This document shows, piece by piece, positions 10,875-24,384 of a DNA stretch of 64,000 nucleotides. Positions within the stretch are counted from its first letter, which is position 1; every line of letters begins with the position of its first letter. A program made the position numbers and the translations under genes. The notes beneath the pieces were generated by a model. That model made no database searches. It had not been told where the DNA came from and saw only the letters and a program-made list of their open reading frames with translations. The DNA is from Cruorifilaria tuberocauda (taxonomy: Eukaryota; Nematoda; Chromadorea; Rhabditida; Onchocercidae). The stretch is from contig JABVXU010000007.1 of assembly GCA_013365365.1 (NCBI GenBank), positions 124,001 through 188,000 of the forward strand, read 5' to 3'.

Positions 10875-13847
10875 ATGAAATCAGTAGATATGGTGAATTT
10901 GGTTGCACGATTAGACTTGCAGCCAAAAGAAATCTACTACTTGAAATTATCTGACGAGGTCAGCGATTTCTCTACCAATTTCATCAACATTCATTAACAT
11001 TCATATAGTTAGACGGTTTTCGTCGAGATGTAAGAGGTTATTTGAAAATACAGTTTTTCACTTTCTGTGCAATTTCAGGACAAAGTATGTGGAACTAAAG
11101 AATATATTAATTCACCCAGTCAGAAAAATTTGCGATTAAAACTTCGTTTAGAAGCTCGTCGTCGCATGTGGAAACATAAGCTAGAATCATTGCCAAGCAA
11201 TGAAGATATTGAAGTATATTTATATTTCTATCATTTTCTCAATAAAAAAATTTTATTTATTTCATCATTCCCAGTAATTTTTCTTTTAGGTTTCCAATTT
11301 AAATTTGCAAGATTTTTTCATTCGTTTCAGCATAGAATTTTTGATTGGTTTCTTCGATATGACTTTCTTCCAGACTAAAAAATCTATTTTAGTTATTTTG
11401 TATCAGTCTGAGAAACAATGCGACTTACTCAAGAGGTGAAGATGGCAAATTTGTTGATTATTACAGCTACAAAGTTAGTGATTGCAAATGCTTTTCAATT
11501 TTCTCCTCATTCAGAACTCTATTTAAAGCTTTGAATAAGCTAGCTTATGATTTTGTGTTTATGAAGTAAGTATTTGGTGATGTCGTTATAGCGTTTTTGA
11601 GGTATAATATACTATATTTTCTCCAGCAAGTAATGAATCTCGCTCCAAAAGCCTTGCAAGACTTTTTATCTACGAAAACCTTCATGGATTTACTTCAAGT
11701 TAGCAGCACCAAAGACAAAGGAAGTATAGCTGTTGATTCAATTATCGACTGTTTGGTAACAAAAAAAGATAAATTAAGCAAATTGATCCAGTTACACTAT
11801 TACGACTCTGCGTGTAAAGGTTATTTATCAATGGAGGTGATCATTTCCTTTCGTTATTGGTTAAAATAAATGCATTTTAAAGTACGTTTTATTTTCTTGA
11901 AAATGCAGTATTAATGTTTATGTTTATTTCAACATTTTTTCTTTTTCTGTAATCATTTTTGCAGGACTTGCGAGATTTTTTAGAGGAAGAAGTGCTACCT
12001 TATATACCCTCTCTTGCGAATTTAAATGTAAGTCATATTATTGTCAAGAATTTTGCTTAGGAAGTACTGATAGATTTGATTTTCGATAACTTAAAAAAAC
12101 ATTGATAATTCAGAAATATGTTGACTGTAAATTTTTTTAATTACAGAGGTATGAAAATATGTAATAAAAGATTACCATTTGTATAATATGCTATCGTAAT
12201 TAAGCCAAACACAAGTCCGATCTTACACTAGCATATCCCAGATATTATTAGAAGAGTTGCATTTTTCAACCTTAAATTGAGGTGCTTTTCGTCTACTACT
12301 TAATAGAACCGTCTGATGTTTAATAAATTGTATAATTTGTACATAAATTAAAAACATGCTTTTTAATCCGTCCTCTTCAGGAAGAAGAGCCAATGTTACA
12401 AGATTATTACTTATGCATGGCTACACGAAAATTTTTCTTTTTGCTCGATACAATGCAGCAAAAAAAAATTCGTATTGTTGATATCGTAGCTAGTCGGTTG
12501 CTAGAAGAATTTGAAACTCTAAATGGGTCATCCAGTGGTACTACTGATGCTGATGATAATGAATTTGCGGGAATTGAACAAGGAACATCTCAAACACTTA
12601 GTACATTAAATTGGTTCGTTTTCAAATTAACTTGCATCAAATATGATTCATTTGTTTAAAATTTGTAAAAACTGAGTTTCAGGTAGCTTGTACTTAATAT
12701 TATTAGTGAATCGATAGTCGGCTATTCAGCATTGCAATTGTTTTCAGACATGATAAATAGTATCAAATTCAAAACTGTCAGTAAATCAAAATTATTTACT
12801 CAAACAAACTAGCTTTAGCCATTTGCATTGACAAATTTCGACTAGTAGAAATATGCTCCATATATAATTTATGTTATATCAGGTTTTTTACTTTTAAATC
12901 ATAGGTTTTCGAAACAAAACTGTTTGAGAATAAAAGATCTATACGAACAACTTGATACGGATGGCAATGGATTATTGAGTTTTTCAGAAATGACTGATTT
13001 TCAGCGTGTTACGAACTTCTTTATGAAGAGGTTTTTCAATTTTACTTATATTCCTTTTCTGTGAAAACTTCTGAATGCTGTCTTCTGGAATTTGAATCCT
13101 TAAATTTTTAATTCTTTGAATTTTTGAAGTGAAATTCGTGTAATTTTTCAGAGTTTTCGAAGTTCAACAAACTTATGATAATGATGAACTTGATTTAAGA
13201 GGATTTTGTGATCTTCTTCTTGCAATGGAGCATAAATCGGTAAACTTATTTAAATTATTTAACTGATAATTTCCACTTATGCATCTTTATGATACTACAA
13301 ATTTAAAAAGACCAACGTGCTGTATATTGTTATACATTGTTACTTTGTTTTAATATGTCTACTCTTTTATCTAATTTGTTTATTTATTTATCTTTTTCAA
13401 TATGGAAAATTTAGGATCGTTCTGCACTGAGTTATTACTTCCGATTGCTAGATGTTGATGGTGATAATTTATTGACTGCTTCGGATCTGAATTTTTTCTA
13501 TCGCGATATTGCTAGGATGCTAGAAGATTGCTTCGCTGATGATAGTTCGCAGAAAGCTCCGTCATTCGAGGATATTAAGAATGAGATATTCGATATGTGC
13601 CATTCAAAAAATCCTGAGGGGTATGGTAAAAAATTATTCTCTTATATGACTCGGTAATGATTTAGCAAAATCTGTATTTTCAACTCACTATTTTCTTTAG
13701 TCGAAATTTGATATATTTTCAAATTTCAGAATAACATTAAAAGAATTGATTTCATCAGGCAAAGGTGCTACAGTGGTGGGTATGTTAACCGATCTTGATG
13801 CATTTTTTGAATATGAAAATCGTGAAGATGCTATCTACGAAGAGTAA
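10875..13847 (+). CDS. PP2A regulatory subunit B''-gamma-type protein (PPP2R3C/G5PR family), EF-hand
   Basis: A B''-type regulatory subunit that targets protein phosphatase 2A; relatives act at centrosomes and in the nucleus. Exons: 10875-10958, 11079-11213, 11393-11473, 11627-11836, 11965-12027, 12381-12613, 12905-13030, 13152-13239, 13415-13620, 13730-13847; about 447 aa, close to human PPP2R3C (453). All junctions are GT-AG with matching phase. Family blocks are ALQDFLSTKTFMDLLQ, LCMATRKFFFLLDTMQ, the LNWFS junction, SFEDIKNEIFDM and DLDAFFEYENREDAIYEE at the C-terminus. EF-hand loop 1 (about residues 286-297, DTDGNGLLSFSE) has all canonical ligand positions. Loop 2 (about 353-364, DVDGDNLLTASD) has Asn instead of Gly at position 6 and Asp at position 12, so binding may be weaker. 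The nematode RSA-1 subunit is a related alternative assignment. Confidence 0.88.
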
Positions 13848-14309
13848 ATGCATGGTGTTTTCCATACAAATTATTTAATTTCATGTTATTTTTGCTGATA
13901 ATTAAAATGATATATGGAAGAAGACTAAACGACTGTACGGGATTGTGTTGAATAGACTGATAATGGTGTTCTCAATTGACTTTTCGTCTTGTTTCACTCA
14001 CTTTTTTTACTCGATGATTTATCCTAATATTCTTATATATTCAGAAATATATTTGGCGTATTACTCCTTTAATAGAGTTATCTAATTACTTAATCTATGA
14101 TATAGTTCTAACTTTCATATCGGTTAGTTTTTTTATGCTTCTCGTATTATTTATAACATTTTTACATCTGCTAATCCATATTACTAGAATTTGGGACGAA
14201 AAAGAATTCAACTCATATATGCTTCTCAGCAATTTGTACTATTTCATGCATTTGACATATTTTACACATAATTTCCTTCATTCTTATGAAGTGTTTTTCC
14301 ATGACATAG

Positions 14310-14315
14310 AATAAA
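14310..14315 (+). terminator. Candidate polyadenylation signal of the PPP2R3C gene
   Basis: AATAAA about 465 bp after the PPP2R3C stop and about 265 bp before the RRS1 start. It is the most plausible hexamer seen in this spacer. Confidence 0.4.
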
Positions 14316-14570
14316 GATTTGATTACTGCGTTGTTTTTCCTTGATTCTGTTAATTTTGTCATGCAGTTTTAGCTTATTTAATGCTACTTTCATAATTTGT
14401 ATGTCCATCGCTTCTTAAATTTGGTTTTATAGTGAAGGTTTAATTTTTCCTTCTTAAAGAAGGAAAAATTTTGAGATTGGCTGTACATTGATAGTTCGGT
14501 ATTATCTATCATGATTTATTATTATTTTTTTGAACACTTTAAAGTTCCTCATTCTGCTTCCTTTTGTGAT

Positions 14571-14579
14571 TTTTTCAGA
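14571..14579 (+). promoter_or_regulatory. Probable spliced-leader trans-splice acceptor of RRS1
   Basis: TTTTTCAG ends one base before the RRS1 start codon (14580). A perfect nematode acceptor this close to an ATG, with no convincing upstream coding exon in frame, is what a trans-spliced message shows. An upstream first exon ending near 14570 cannot be excluded. Confidence 0.5.
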
Positions 14580-17058
14580 ATGAAAGAAAAGGAATTTATA
14601 TCCTTGCCAACAAAAGTGGATAAAATTATAGATCCATTCGTTGATGCGGGTAATTTGCTTATCATTGATAAGGATCCCTTAACTAATGAAGGTTCAACGA
14701 AGTAAGATTTTCTCATTCTCCATTTCAAGTTTTATTTCTTTCCGCAGAGATGTTGAGGTGCACAAAATATTGTGGATCATACTTTTTTTTATTTGTACTT
14801 ATTTCATTCTTACAGCAGGCCAGGTGAAGAAGAGCTATCAGCAAAAACACGAGATAATGCGCAGTTCTTGTTTAATAAAATATGGGAGTTGGAGAAAAAA
14901 CGAGTTGATGAAACTATCTGTGCAAAAGTATGCTTTCAGTTGTACTATGACAAATGTTTTATTGCCTTGACTTTTACTCAGAACTTGTTCATTAATTTTG
15001 ATAGTATGTCAAAAGCTCATTTGCGATTTTTAAATATATTTTATAAATGCGTTCTTATATTTAATTCCTGCTCGTGCAGTTACCAGCACCATTATTTCGA
15101 CTCCCTCGAGAAAAACCTTTACCTTCTGAGCGTCAGCTTACGAAATGGGAACAGTATGCTCAACAGAAGGGAATACGGAAGAAAAAGAAAGATCGAAAAA
15201 CTTTTGATGAACAAAATCAGGTTGGGACATAATTAGTTAAGATCTTTTTTTGCAAGTTAATTTAAATGGTATGAAAAATCTTTGAGGATTCATCGAAATA
15301 AAGTAGGACACTTTTTGCTTCTACATTATTTTTTTAAGGAGTGGAAAGTGAGGTACGGATATAAAAGTGTCAAATATAATAATGACAAAAACTGGCTAAT
15401 CGAAATACCAGACAACAAAGGTGATAGCTTTTTTATGGAAATGATTCAGTTCAAAATATTAATTATTTTTGCATTCCAGTCATACGTGTGAATCACTTTA
15501 AGTGTTTTGATTTCATTTTCGCTTTTTTTTTGAAATATAGAATGAAATGTTGACTTAGAAGTGCTATGTTTTGTGTAAAATCCCAGAGTGCGGAATTCAA
15601 GTTTCATATTAATCTGAATTACCAAACGATTATTAAATTTGGAATGTTGGATTAATATTTTATAAAAATTTTATCTTTTCCTAGTATTTTTGGTCCAATC
15701 TGATTTACATGTTTTTGAGCAAAGATATATCTTTTAGATCCTATGATTGATTATTTCGCTGAACGACAAAAAATAAAACGAGAAAAAATGGAAAAGAATG
15801 AAATGCAGCGTTTACGCAACATTGCTTCTTTAAAAAGAATTTCATCGGCAAATGCAACTCCGCTTGGCATTGCCGTTGATTTAAAGGACCGGAGTAGGCA
15901 TGAGGTTCAATTACTCTAATGTTTGTTCTATAGAAATTCATATTTTAGCTCAAAAAAATATTCCAATATGTATATCGTACACTCGTGTATACCAGTCTCG
16001 ATATTTATTTCTATTATGATCATAAGGAAATCTCTTCAGTAGAGTGATTAATTTAACTAAATATAAGATGATCAATCAACTGAACATTTCAATTATCATC
16101 CTATCATATATTCTATTCTGCTAAAAATACCGTCGTGTTTTCCGAGAAGATATTAAAAGAAGAAAACTAATCACGCCATTTACTTTTTTCCTTTACAGTT
16201 ATTAAACCAGATAAATCGAGCGCGACATTCTACCGCATCTCATGGTACATTCCAACCGCTAATTAAGAATGAAAAGAAATTTTTGAAGACAGGTAAACAT
16301 CAAAAGGTAACTATAACTTTTTACGACTTGATTTGATGTTTTGAAACCGAAGGAGCGAAATTGACTGAGTTTCGAAATATCTTACTTTACAATGTAGTGG
16401 GCGTTTTTTGTATGAAAACCGAAGTAACGTTCACTGTTGCCAACGACGATTTTGCAGTACGAACCCAATGAGGTAGACGTTTCTGGTGAACAAAAAAAGC
16501 AGTTGCAAATCCTGGATAGGTTATGTTCCAAAAAGAGTGTTTTAAACGAAACACGTTTGGCGGCAAGTCAACAGAGCGATCAACAACAGTTAGTATCAAT
16601 TTAAGCTTTTTAGAAATGGAACGACAATTCAAATATTACTTTGAGATTTGCAGATCTTTATTGCTATGACTGCCGGTTATTAGTGTAATGTAAATTTCTG
16701 GGATGTTACTACTTCTTAACTTTATTTCGGATTCATTTATAATATCAGCGCTAATATTTTATTATTATAAATGTAAATATTTTATATAGGCCATTTGCTG
16801 GCAAGAGTATTGACTGTCCTTAAAAACACAAAGTGATGTTATTTCTTACATGGTTCAAAGTGCTGTATATTTGAATTGATTGTTTCAAGAAATGTGAAGA
16901 GAAATCAAGGTAAGGACCCAAGGCGTTCGAAATCAACTATTCGTCGACAGCAGCATTTTCAAAATAAGGTGAAAAAGATGAAAAAAACACGGGGAAACAA
17001 CCTCAAAATGCGAAAGCAAAAGAAAGGTCGAGGTGGAAGAAGTTCTCGCTCACAGTGA
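14580..17058 (+). CDS. rrbs-1: Ribosome biogenesis regulatory protein RRS1
   Basis: A nucleolar factor that brings 5S rRNA, uL18 and uL5 into the pre-60S ribosome. Exons: 14580-14701, 14816-14927, 15080-15220, 15339-15420, 15738-15904, 16199-16306, 16458-16588, 16890-17058; about 343 aa (human 365), all phases compatible. Family landmarks run in order: DAGNLLIIDKDPL; TRDNAQFLFNKIWELEKKRV; LPREKPLP at about residues 86-93; LTKWEQYAQQKGI; WKVRYGYKSV; KNWLIEIPDNKGDP; an Arg/Lys-rich helix with KNEMQRLRNIASLKR; HSTASHGTFQ. The last exon is very basic (KRNQGKDPRRSK to KKGRGGRSSRSQ), a nucleolar-localisation-type tail. The acceptor of exon 2 is a tandem CAGCAG (14813-14818), so one residue may be alternatively included. 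AATAAA at 14310 precedes and at 17138 follows the gene. Confidence 0.92.
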
Positions 17059-17137
17059 TCGTTTCATTATATTTTTATTGATTTTATTGATAATTTTTAT
17101 TGATTTTTATCAGTTTGTTGAAAAAATTTTACTTCAG

Positions 17138-17143
17138 AATAAA
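17138..17143 (+). terminator. Candidate polyadenylation signal of RRS1
   Basis: AATAAA 80 bp after the RRS1 stop, a normal distance for a compact nematode 3' UTR. Confidence 0.6.
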
Positions 17144-18290
17144 GTGGTGATTTATGATAGTTTGAATTCATTATCTTTAATCACAACCTAATCTATTAAC
17201 TATGAATGAAGAATTCTTGATTTCTATCCCACATCGAACATAAAGAATTCGTTATTTGGTATTCCATTAATGATATATAGTTCGTTTTTTTTATACCGCG
17301 AATCTCTATGTTTCAAAATTTCAAAAATGAAAACGATGATGTCACATGGAATTTTCCGAGTGCAGTAATTCCTCTAATGTCGACATTATGACATAAGAAG
17401 GCATACATTTGCGAAAATAACTCTGAGACAATTTCATCTAATCCATTGCAGATTGAATTATTGAAAATTATTTTTATGGTAAATTTTCAAATTTACGCAT
17501 AAACAAGAAAAAATTCTCTCAGGAATATCTCTAAGATTTGTCAACATTGATTGTGAATTGAAATGAAATCTTGAATGGAACGTATGATTATCTTAATTTA
17601 TCTCATTTCAAAAAGAAATACCAAATGAATTATGATTTTAGAAAAAGCTTTTAAATACTGTTGATTTTTTTTGCTGTTTATGTGAGACAATTTATTTGTT
17701 GTCAAATGATTTCGAGTTAACGGGTCCCCTTTCTTTTCCCTCTCTTGCATTATTTATTGGAAAATGGGAATTTTCACTTCCTGGTTAGCTGATTGCACCA
17801 TCGCAGTAGCTGTCCATAGCTTCCCAATCCTTCTGCTTTCAATCTCATAGCTGTACAAATATTCCACTAGCCATACACACACACAGAACAGACACTGAAT
17901 GTCCGCTAGCCATGGTTGTGTTGAAGCTTAACTAACCATTGCTGGACATCACCTCTCTTCCTTTCATCTCTGATCGCTATTCCTTCCTTTCTAATTTTAA
18001 TTTTAATTCTCTGAAAATTTGCACAATTCTCACTCAAATATTCTGCATTCATCGATGATTGAAAGTGCTCGGTGATCGAGAAATCCTTCGACTCTAAGCA
18101 TGTTACTGCTTTTATATGTCGTACTTGACACACACACAGATGATTATCGTCACTCACTAAGCTGTAAGTATAGAGTTCTAACTCTTTCCTCCCTATTTTG
18201 GTTTTGTCTACTCACCCTTCAAACTCTTAGTCAAACGGAATTTTCGAAATTTTCCCTTTCTTACTGAAATTCTACTGATTTAAATAAGTA

Positions 18291-18355
18291 AACACACTAT
18301 ACACACACATACACATATATTACATACACATATATGTGTATACATAAATACGCAC
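18291..18355. repeat. CA/TA microsatellite
   Basis: Interrupted run of ACACAC and ACATATAT dinucleotides, followed by TATATGTGTATA, which makes part of it self-complementary. Confidence 0.8.
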
Positions 18356-19654
18356 TTGCAGCTCTGTCAGCTAAGTTAAAAGCTTATTGCGTCATCAATG
18401 GTCAACAAGTTAGTGGCTATTTGTCCAATTACTATCGTGTTTAGTCCATAAAGTACATATGCCGATTCAATGGACGGTCAAAGGATTTTTAAAATCCTTT
18501 GTAAACTCAAATATTATCAGCAAAGAGAAGAAGAAAAACTTTTTTGAAAATTTTCACAAAGAGTTGCTTCAATTTCGAAATTTTGAAGAAATGCATAAGA
18601 TGAAATATTTTTTGAATTATTTAAAAGTTAAACTAAATAACTTTAAACTAATAGTTCTATGCTTACATGAATGATTTTTTCATGTGATATGCTTATCTTC
18701 AACTTCAAATAATTCGATTTAACTTAAACTAACCTTAGAAGTTTTGAATAAGATGAAATTTGCCAACATATACAATACAATACATAAAAGGAAAAGTCGG
18801 TAATAATATTACATGAAAATATTCCTCCTCCCATATTTAAAATTTGATGAAATTTTCATTTATCATGTATTCATGAGTAATAATTCATGTATACATAATT
18901 ATGTATAATAATAAAAAATTCATGCATAATAATTAAATTCAATCTCAACTTCTGATTATGATATTTTAATTAACAAAGCATCACAACTAAATGATATGAA
19001 ACTTCATGATAGCTAAGTGAAATGAAATGAAGCATCATTTTGTTCGAATGGAAGGAAAGAAAAGGTGTACAGAGATTTTCGAGAGTACATGATAGCTTAT
19101 GGTGGCGATGGAAGGGGATGAAGAAGAAAATACGATGTTGGAAGGTATCGATCAGGCAAAAGTATGAGTTATATAAGTATTAGCTATATTTAAAAGTAGG
19201 AGGGATTGAAGAGGGGAATAATCAGAAATATTTCCTCTGAAAGCTTCATGAATGAATATGCTTTCATCGATGGTAATAACTTTTATTAGAATTTGTTAAT
19301 TATTTCATTCATTTCTTTTACAATTTTCCATTTATCTATCTATCGTTTTTTAAATGCTAATTTCTCTTTTCTACTAAAATAGCTAAAATTATCCTTAAAG
19401 AAAAAAAAGCAAAAATTCAATTTCAATTTAAATTCATGACAGAAATATCAAGTGATAAAATTGATAAAATATTTTATCAAGGATCGATATAATTCAATTT
19501 TTGATGGATTAAAAGATTTGCAGGCTTATCAGTTATTATTTTCAAAAAAAAGAATGAACTTTAATATTTGGAGAACGAATAAGTAAGTAAATTTGAAACG
19601 ATGTCATTAATAAATTAACGAAGTAAAAACTTACTACTTTAATCCTACTTTATT

Positions 19655-19686
19655 TCTCTCTCCCTCTCTCTCTTTCTTTCTCTCTA
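19655..19686. repeat. CT-rich microsatellite
   Basis: Interrupted TC/CTC repeats (TCTCTCTCCCTCTCTCTCTT). Confidence 0.8.
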
Positions 19687-20917
19687 TAGAAATGCATTTT
19701 TTACTGCAACATTGAATACGCTTATCAATGATTTACCGATTATATATGTCAATTATTTTCTTTTTCCTCTTCTTCTCTGAAATTTTTTTTAAAAAAAAAT
19801 AAATAACAAATAAGTCTACCATATAATTTGAATAAAATTTAGTTCATTAAAAAGTTTTCATTAGAGAAAAAGTTTCCGTCAGATAATTAAACACTATTAT
19901 CAATGAACAATAATTGTTAACATTTGATAAATGAGATTAATAGTAATCAGAATATCTTATCAAAATTTTTTTTACTGCACTCTCCCAAATAACCAAAACT
20001 TTTAGACATTATTTCAAAAATTACGACGTGAGCAGTTAAATTTTGATTAATGATTTAATTAATTGATACCACCAGAAGAAAAAAAAATTTCGAAGAAATC
20101 TTTATTGAATTTTAAAATTATCAATAATTTTGTTGTTGAAATAATATTTCTCCTGTCGATTCACTTTTTATATGCCGTGCATTTCGATCTCATTTAAATT
20201 TTATTTAAACTATAAAGAAGCATTGAAGTGAATAGCACAATATAACTGCTTTTCATATATCTGGTCTAAAATTACCATTTTGGAACTTTTATAACCGTTT
20301 TTTTTCTTTCCGTTGTAAAAGATTACGGAGGCGTAAGGGACGAATTTAGTGATGAGATAATCGGAATTTAATAATTCAAAAATTTGACGCGATAATATAT
20401 TGATTAATTCAGAAAATTTAAGCATAATATTTTTAACTCGATTTAAATTACGTCAGATCAGAGAACAAAAGCATTTCTAAAGCAATTTTTTTTAAAAAAG
20501 GCATGAATAGGAAATAATTTGCTTTCATTTCTCGTTTTCGGAACAGAAGAAAAAAAGAATTAGTTTATAAGCATTGATTGCGTCATCCATTTCTACTCCA
20601 AGCAAAGGAAAAAAAAACTTTTTTTGAACATTTTTCTTTTTCTTTTTTTCTTACCTTCGTTTTAACGAAGCTTACACAATTCCTTGTCCATCTTTTTTTC
20701 TCTCTCCTCCCCTTCTCCTTCTCTCTTTCTCCTCCTCTCCCTGCCTTCTTTAAATCACGAAATACTTAAATTTAAATCAAAATGATAATGTATATGTTTC
20801 AAACATATAGCTGTAAAATAGAAGTAACTTTCCAATTCACTTATTATTTCAATAATGATTTTTACCATTCAATTATTCAACAAACTCAATCTCTTATTTA
20901 TTATTTAGCGTTTTACT

Positions 20918-21016
20918 CAAATATGTTGATCTTACCTGTCATTTAAGCAACGTAACTATCCCGTCCAAATATACTGACTTTACCTGTTAATTAAGCAAAT
21001 GTAATTATCATTTCAT
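20918..21016. repeat. Tandem duplication of about 49 bp, two copies
   Basis: A segment with ATGTTGATCTTACCTGTCAT and AAGCAACGTAACTATC is repeated directly as ATACTGACTTTACCTGTTA and AAGCAAATGTAATTATC. The copies are adjacent and diverged. Confidence 0.75.
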
Positions 21017-22619
21017 CTATCAATTCATTCATCCATTCATGTTCACTTTTCATTTTCTCGCTTTCCAGAAAAATTCCATCGTTGAATTAAAAGTAAAAAG
21101 ATTGGAAGAGAAAATAGGGTGAAAAGAATGAAGGAAGAAAGGAAGGATGGAAGGAAAAAGAAAACCGAGAATTGCCAAAAAATATTCTGGAAGCTTTTTT
21201 TACTTCCTCGCTTAATGTTACAAGAAAATGAAGCACTTCCCTCTCGTTAGCTATAAATATTTTTGCTAGTAGTACTCATTAGAGTATTGCTTCAATCGTT
21301 TTCTGTCCTTTCAGACACAAAAACTTTTTCCATTTCATTTTTCTCTTCCTTTTCTTTTCTTTCTAAATAATTCGCTTTCTCTTTCTTTTTTCTTTTTTGA
21401 TTAATGTTTTATTGTTTTTTAATTAATAATTAATTTTAATTTAATTTAATATATTCATTTCTCTTCACTTCTTAAATTTTCTATCTTTGCTTCTGGTTAG
21501 TTTTTTAATTTTTTTCTTGATTTTCAATTTTTTTTTAATTTAATTGATTTATTTCTCGCTTTTCCTTTCTTCCTTTTTATCTTTTTATTTTATTTTTTTT
21601 TGATCGTTTTTTTTTCTTTTTGATTTTTTAATTTTGCTAAATTAAATTAATTAATTTCTTCCTTTTCTTACTTTTCCATTTTTTTTCTAAATTCTTTCCT
21701 CTCATTTTTTTTAATTAATTTTTTTATTTAAAGAAAACGACTTATTATTGTTATTATCATTACTGATAGTTGATGAAATTAAACAATTCATTCCTTTTAT
21801 TTTTCCATTTTCTTTTTCTTTCTTTTACTAAATCAATAATAATAAAAACATTAATTTCATGATAATATTTATTGATTAGATGATTTAAACTGTTTACAGA
21901 ATAAATTATATATTTCAATTTTGTTTTTTCTCCTTTTTTTGTAAGCAAAAATGAAATATTAAATATAAAAAAAGAAAAAGAAAGGAAAAGTGAAAAACTG
22001 TTTTTTTCCTATTTTTTACAAAAATACAAGGAACGAAAGAAAGTATTGTTGGAAAGAAAAAATTTCAGGTGGGGGATTGAAAAGAGAAGAAGCTAAAATT
22101 GAAGAGACGTGAAATAAGTGAGATTTATTCAGCTTCCCCTTTATTTTCAATTTTTTTTAAAAAGAAAAAAAAACATTCATGCAAAAGTATACTCTCATTT
22201 ATGTCTCTCATATTCTGCAACATATTTTCTTCACTTTACTATTTTTTTCAAAAATTCTGTTTTTAATATTTAAAATCTATTTTGCCCATTTGTTTGTTTA
22301 TTTGTTTACTTTTTATACATTTGAAAATATTTATGAAATCTATTTTGTTGGTTTATTTATTTGAATGTTTACTTTTTATATATTTCAAAATATGTTAAGG
22401 ATTTAAAAGAATATATATTTATATTCGATATTATGTTCTTATCATAGATTATCTAGTATGGTAAATTAATGTTAAAACTTATATCATTTTTACTGTTATT
22501 ATTAAAATTTATTTAAATCAATAATACTTATTAAAAATTAAGTGTGAAATGTATTCAGCTTATTTTTTTTCTTCGTTTAAAATATATCAAATGTTAAAGA
22601 TGAAAATGATATTATTTAT

Positions 22620-22880
22620 TCATTAACAAATAAAAATAGAAAGTCTTTGCTGATAACATTGTAATCAGAATTTTCTTACTCATTTTTTTACATTTTTAAT
22701 ATACCGTAGTTGAAATCTTAATCAAATAATCATTATTATCGATAAATAAGGATAGCATTATAATCAGAGTTTTCTCATTCATTGTTTTTTGCATCTAAAA
22801 GTAATATATCAGACCTGAAATGTTAATTAAATGATCATTATTATCAACAAATAAATGCTAAAAATCATCTCATTCTAACA
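22620..22880. repeat. Tandem repeat of about 110 bp, roughly 2.5 copies
   Basis: Units share AATAA(A/G)...ATAACATTGTAATCAGA or ATAGCATTATAATCAGA, then ACTCATT or ATTCATT, TAATATA, TGAAAT and a closing ATCATTATTATC. Copies begin near 22625 and 22741, with a partial third from 22846. Considerable divergence indicates an old duplication. Confidence 0.65.
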
Positions 22881-23322
22881 TTCTCTTATGAATTGCTTTA
22901 TCCTGCCAGCGTTCTTCTTTATTTTTTTAAATGAATTCTCATAATTGCTTTACATAAATTTTCTAACAATACCGATTTTCAATTTCAGCATAAATTTTAA
23001 ATTTTTTAATTTGAAAAATTTTTTTCACTTTTCAAATAAAACAGCTGCTAAATGATATATCTCAATAACTAATTATAACAAAAATATTATGAAGCATTCG
23101 TATATTATCATTTTTATATAATTGTTACCAGATGTTTTTTTCTATTTTTCTACAAAAATTTTAACTTCCAATGAGCTTAAAAGGTAATTCATTACCTTTT
23201 AATACCTTTTGTAAAAAGACTCCTTATTTATATCTCTCTCATTCCCTATGAAATATCTTTAATAAGGTTAAAATTCACTATTTATAAAATCTTTTATAAA
23301 ATAAAAGAGAGGAAAAGATCCT

Positions 23323-23341
23323 TTTCTCTCTCTCTCTCTGT
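23323..23341. repeat. CT microsatellite
   Basis: Short uninterrupted (CT)n run of about 8 units followed by GTC. Confidence 0.8.
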
Positions 23342-24384
23342 CATTCCCTATCAAATATCTTTAATCATGTCAATCGAGGAAAAAAAATGCAAATTTCAAC
23401 TTCGTCGAAGTACAGATGTCCTTTTATAGCGTATTTTTCTGCAATGTTTATCATTTCATTTTTTCAAACAAAAAAATGTTGATGTCTATGTGGCATGAAA
23501 AGTTGAATGGTGTCTGCTTTTGCTCTATTCTCACTATCATCTATTAATCCTACTGATAGCTAACAATTCAAAAGGGTGATTTTTTTTCACCAAACAATTT
23601 TCAGTTGGAACATTTCAGTCTGGAAGAAGTAGTAATGAAAAGTGATAGTTAGTTTATGCGTATAATATTAATTTCACGTGAGTGCAGGTGATTCTTTCCA
23701 CGTGAATACAAGTATTTCTTAAAAGATAAAAAACAAATAAAAATAATCGAGAAAATTTTCGTAATTAAATCTCATTAGCAATATCAACAATATTAATTAA
23801 AATTATGAATTTATCAATTAAAAAATTTTTAATTAATTAATTTAAAAAACAAAAAAAAATAATTCTCTCATTAACATTACTTATTTCCAAATATATTTTT
23901 TTGACATTAATTCTTTTGGTTACATTTTTGAAATTTTCAAAATACAATTTGAAGCTATGATAGCATGTGTGTGTGTATACTATTTCAATCATTTTTTCAT
24001 AACAAAAACTAGAATGAAAATGAAAAGCATTCGTTTGTTATTCATGCTAGTTTTACTAGCATTTCTCTGACCACAGCTATTTTTAAAATTCCCACTACTA
24101 TCACTGCTATCATTATCACCAGCACTACCACCATTACCACTATCATACTACTAATATTATTAGTGGTGTGGATTCAATAATTAATTATTACTATTGGAAG
24201 CTTGAAATATATATATGCACTTTTTATTGAGCTTGCTTAATTCAGCTTAGCTTTTTTAAATTACAAATAAATTTGTTATGACTGTTAAAAATTCCTGCTT
24301 TCCAATGTTTTTATATAGACTTAAATTCATCTTCTATCTCATTACTGATGCTTATATATACATATATATATACCGATATCTCGA

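Larger units (their letters stand above)
13848..14579 (+). other. Intergenic spacer between PPP2R3C and RRS1
   Basis: About 730 bp, AT-rich. It holds a candidate polyadenylation hexamer AATAAA at 14310-14315 and, just before the RRS1 start, the run TTTTTTCAG ending at 14578. An imperfect inverted repeat around 14440-14470 (TTTTTCCTTCTTAAAGAAGG) could fold as a short hairpin. No coding exon was recognised. Confidence 0.6.

Noticed and set aside
17906..18157. Minus-strand 83-codon frame with mixed composition
   Set aside because: It looked protein-like, but I found no recognisable family, no phase-matched neighbouring exon, and a stop soon after.
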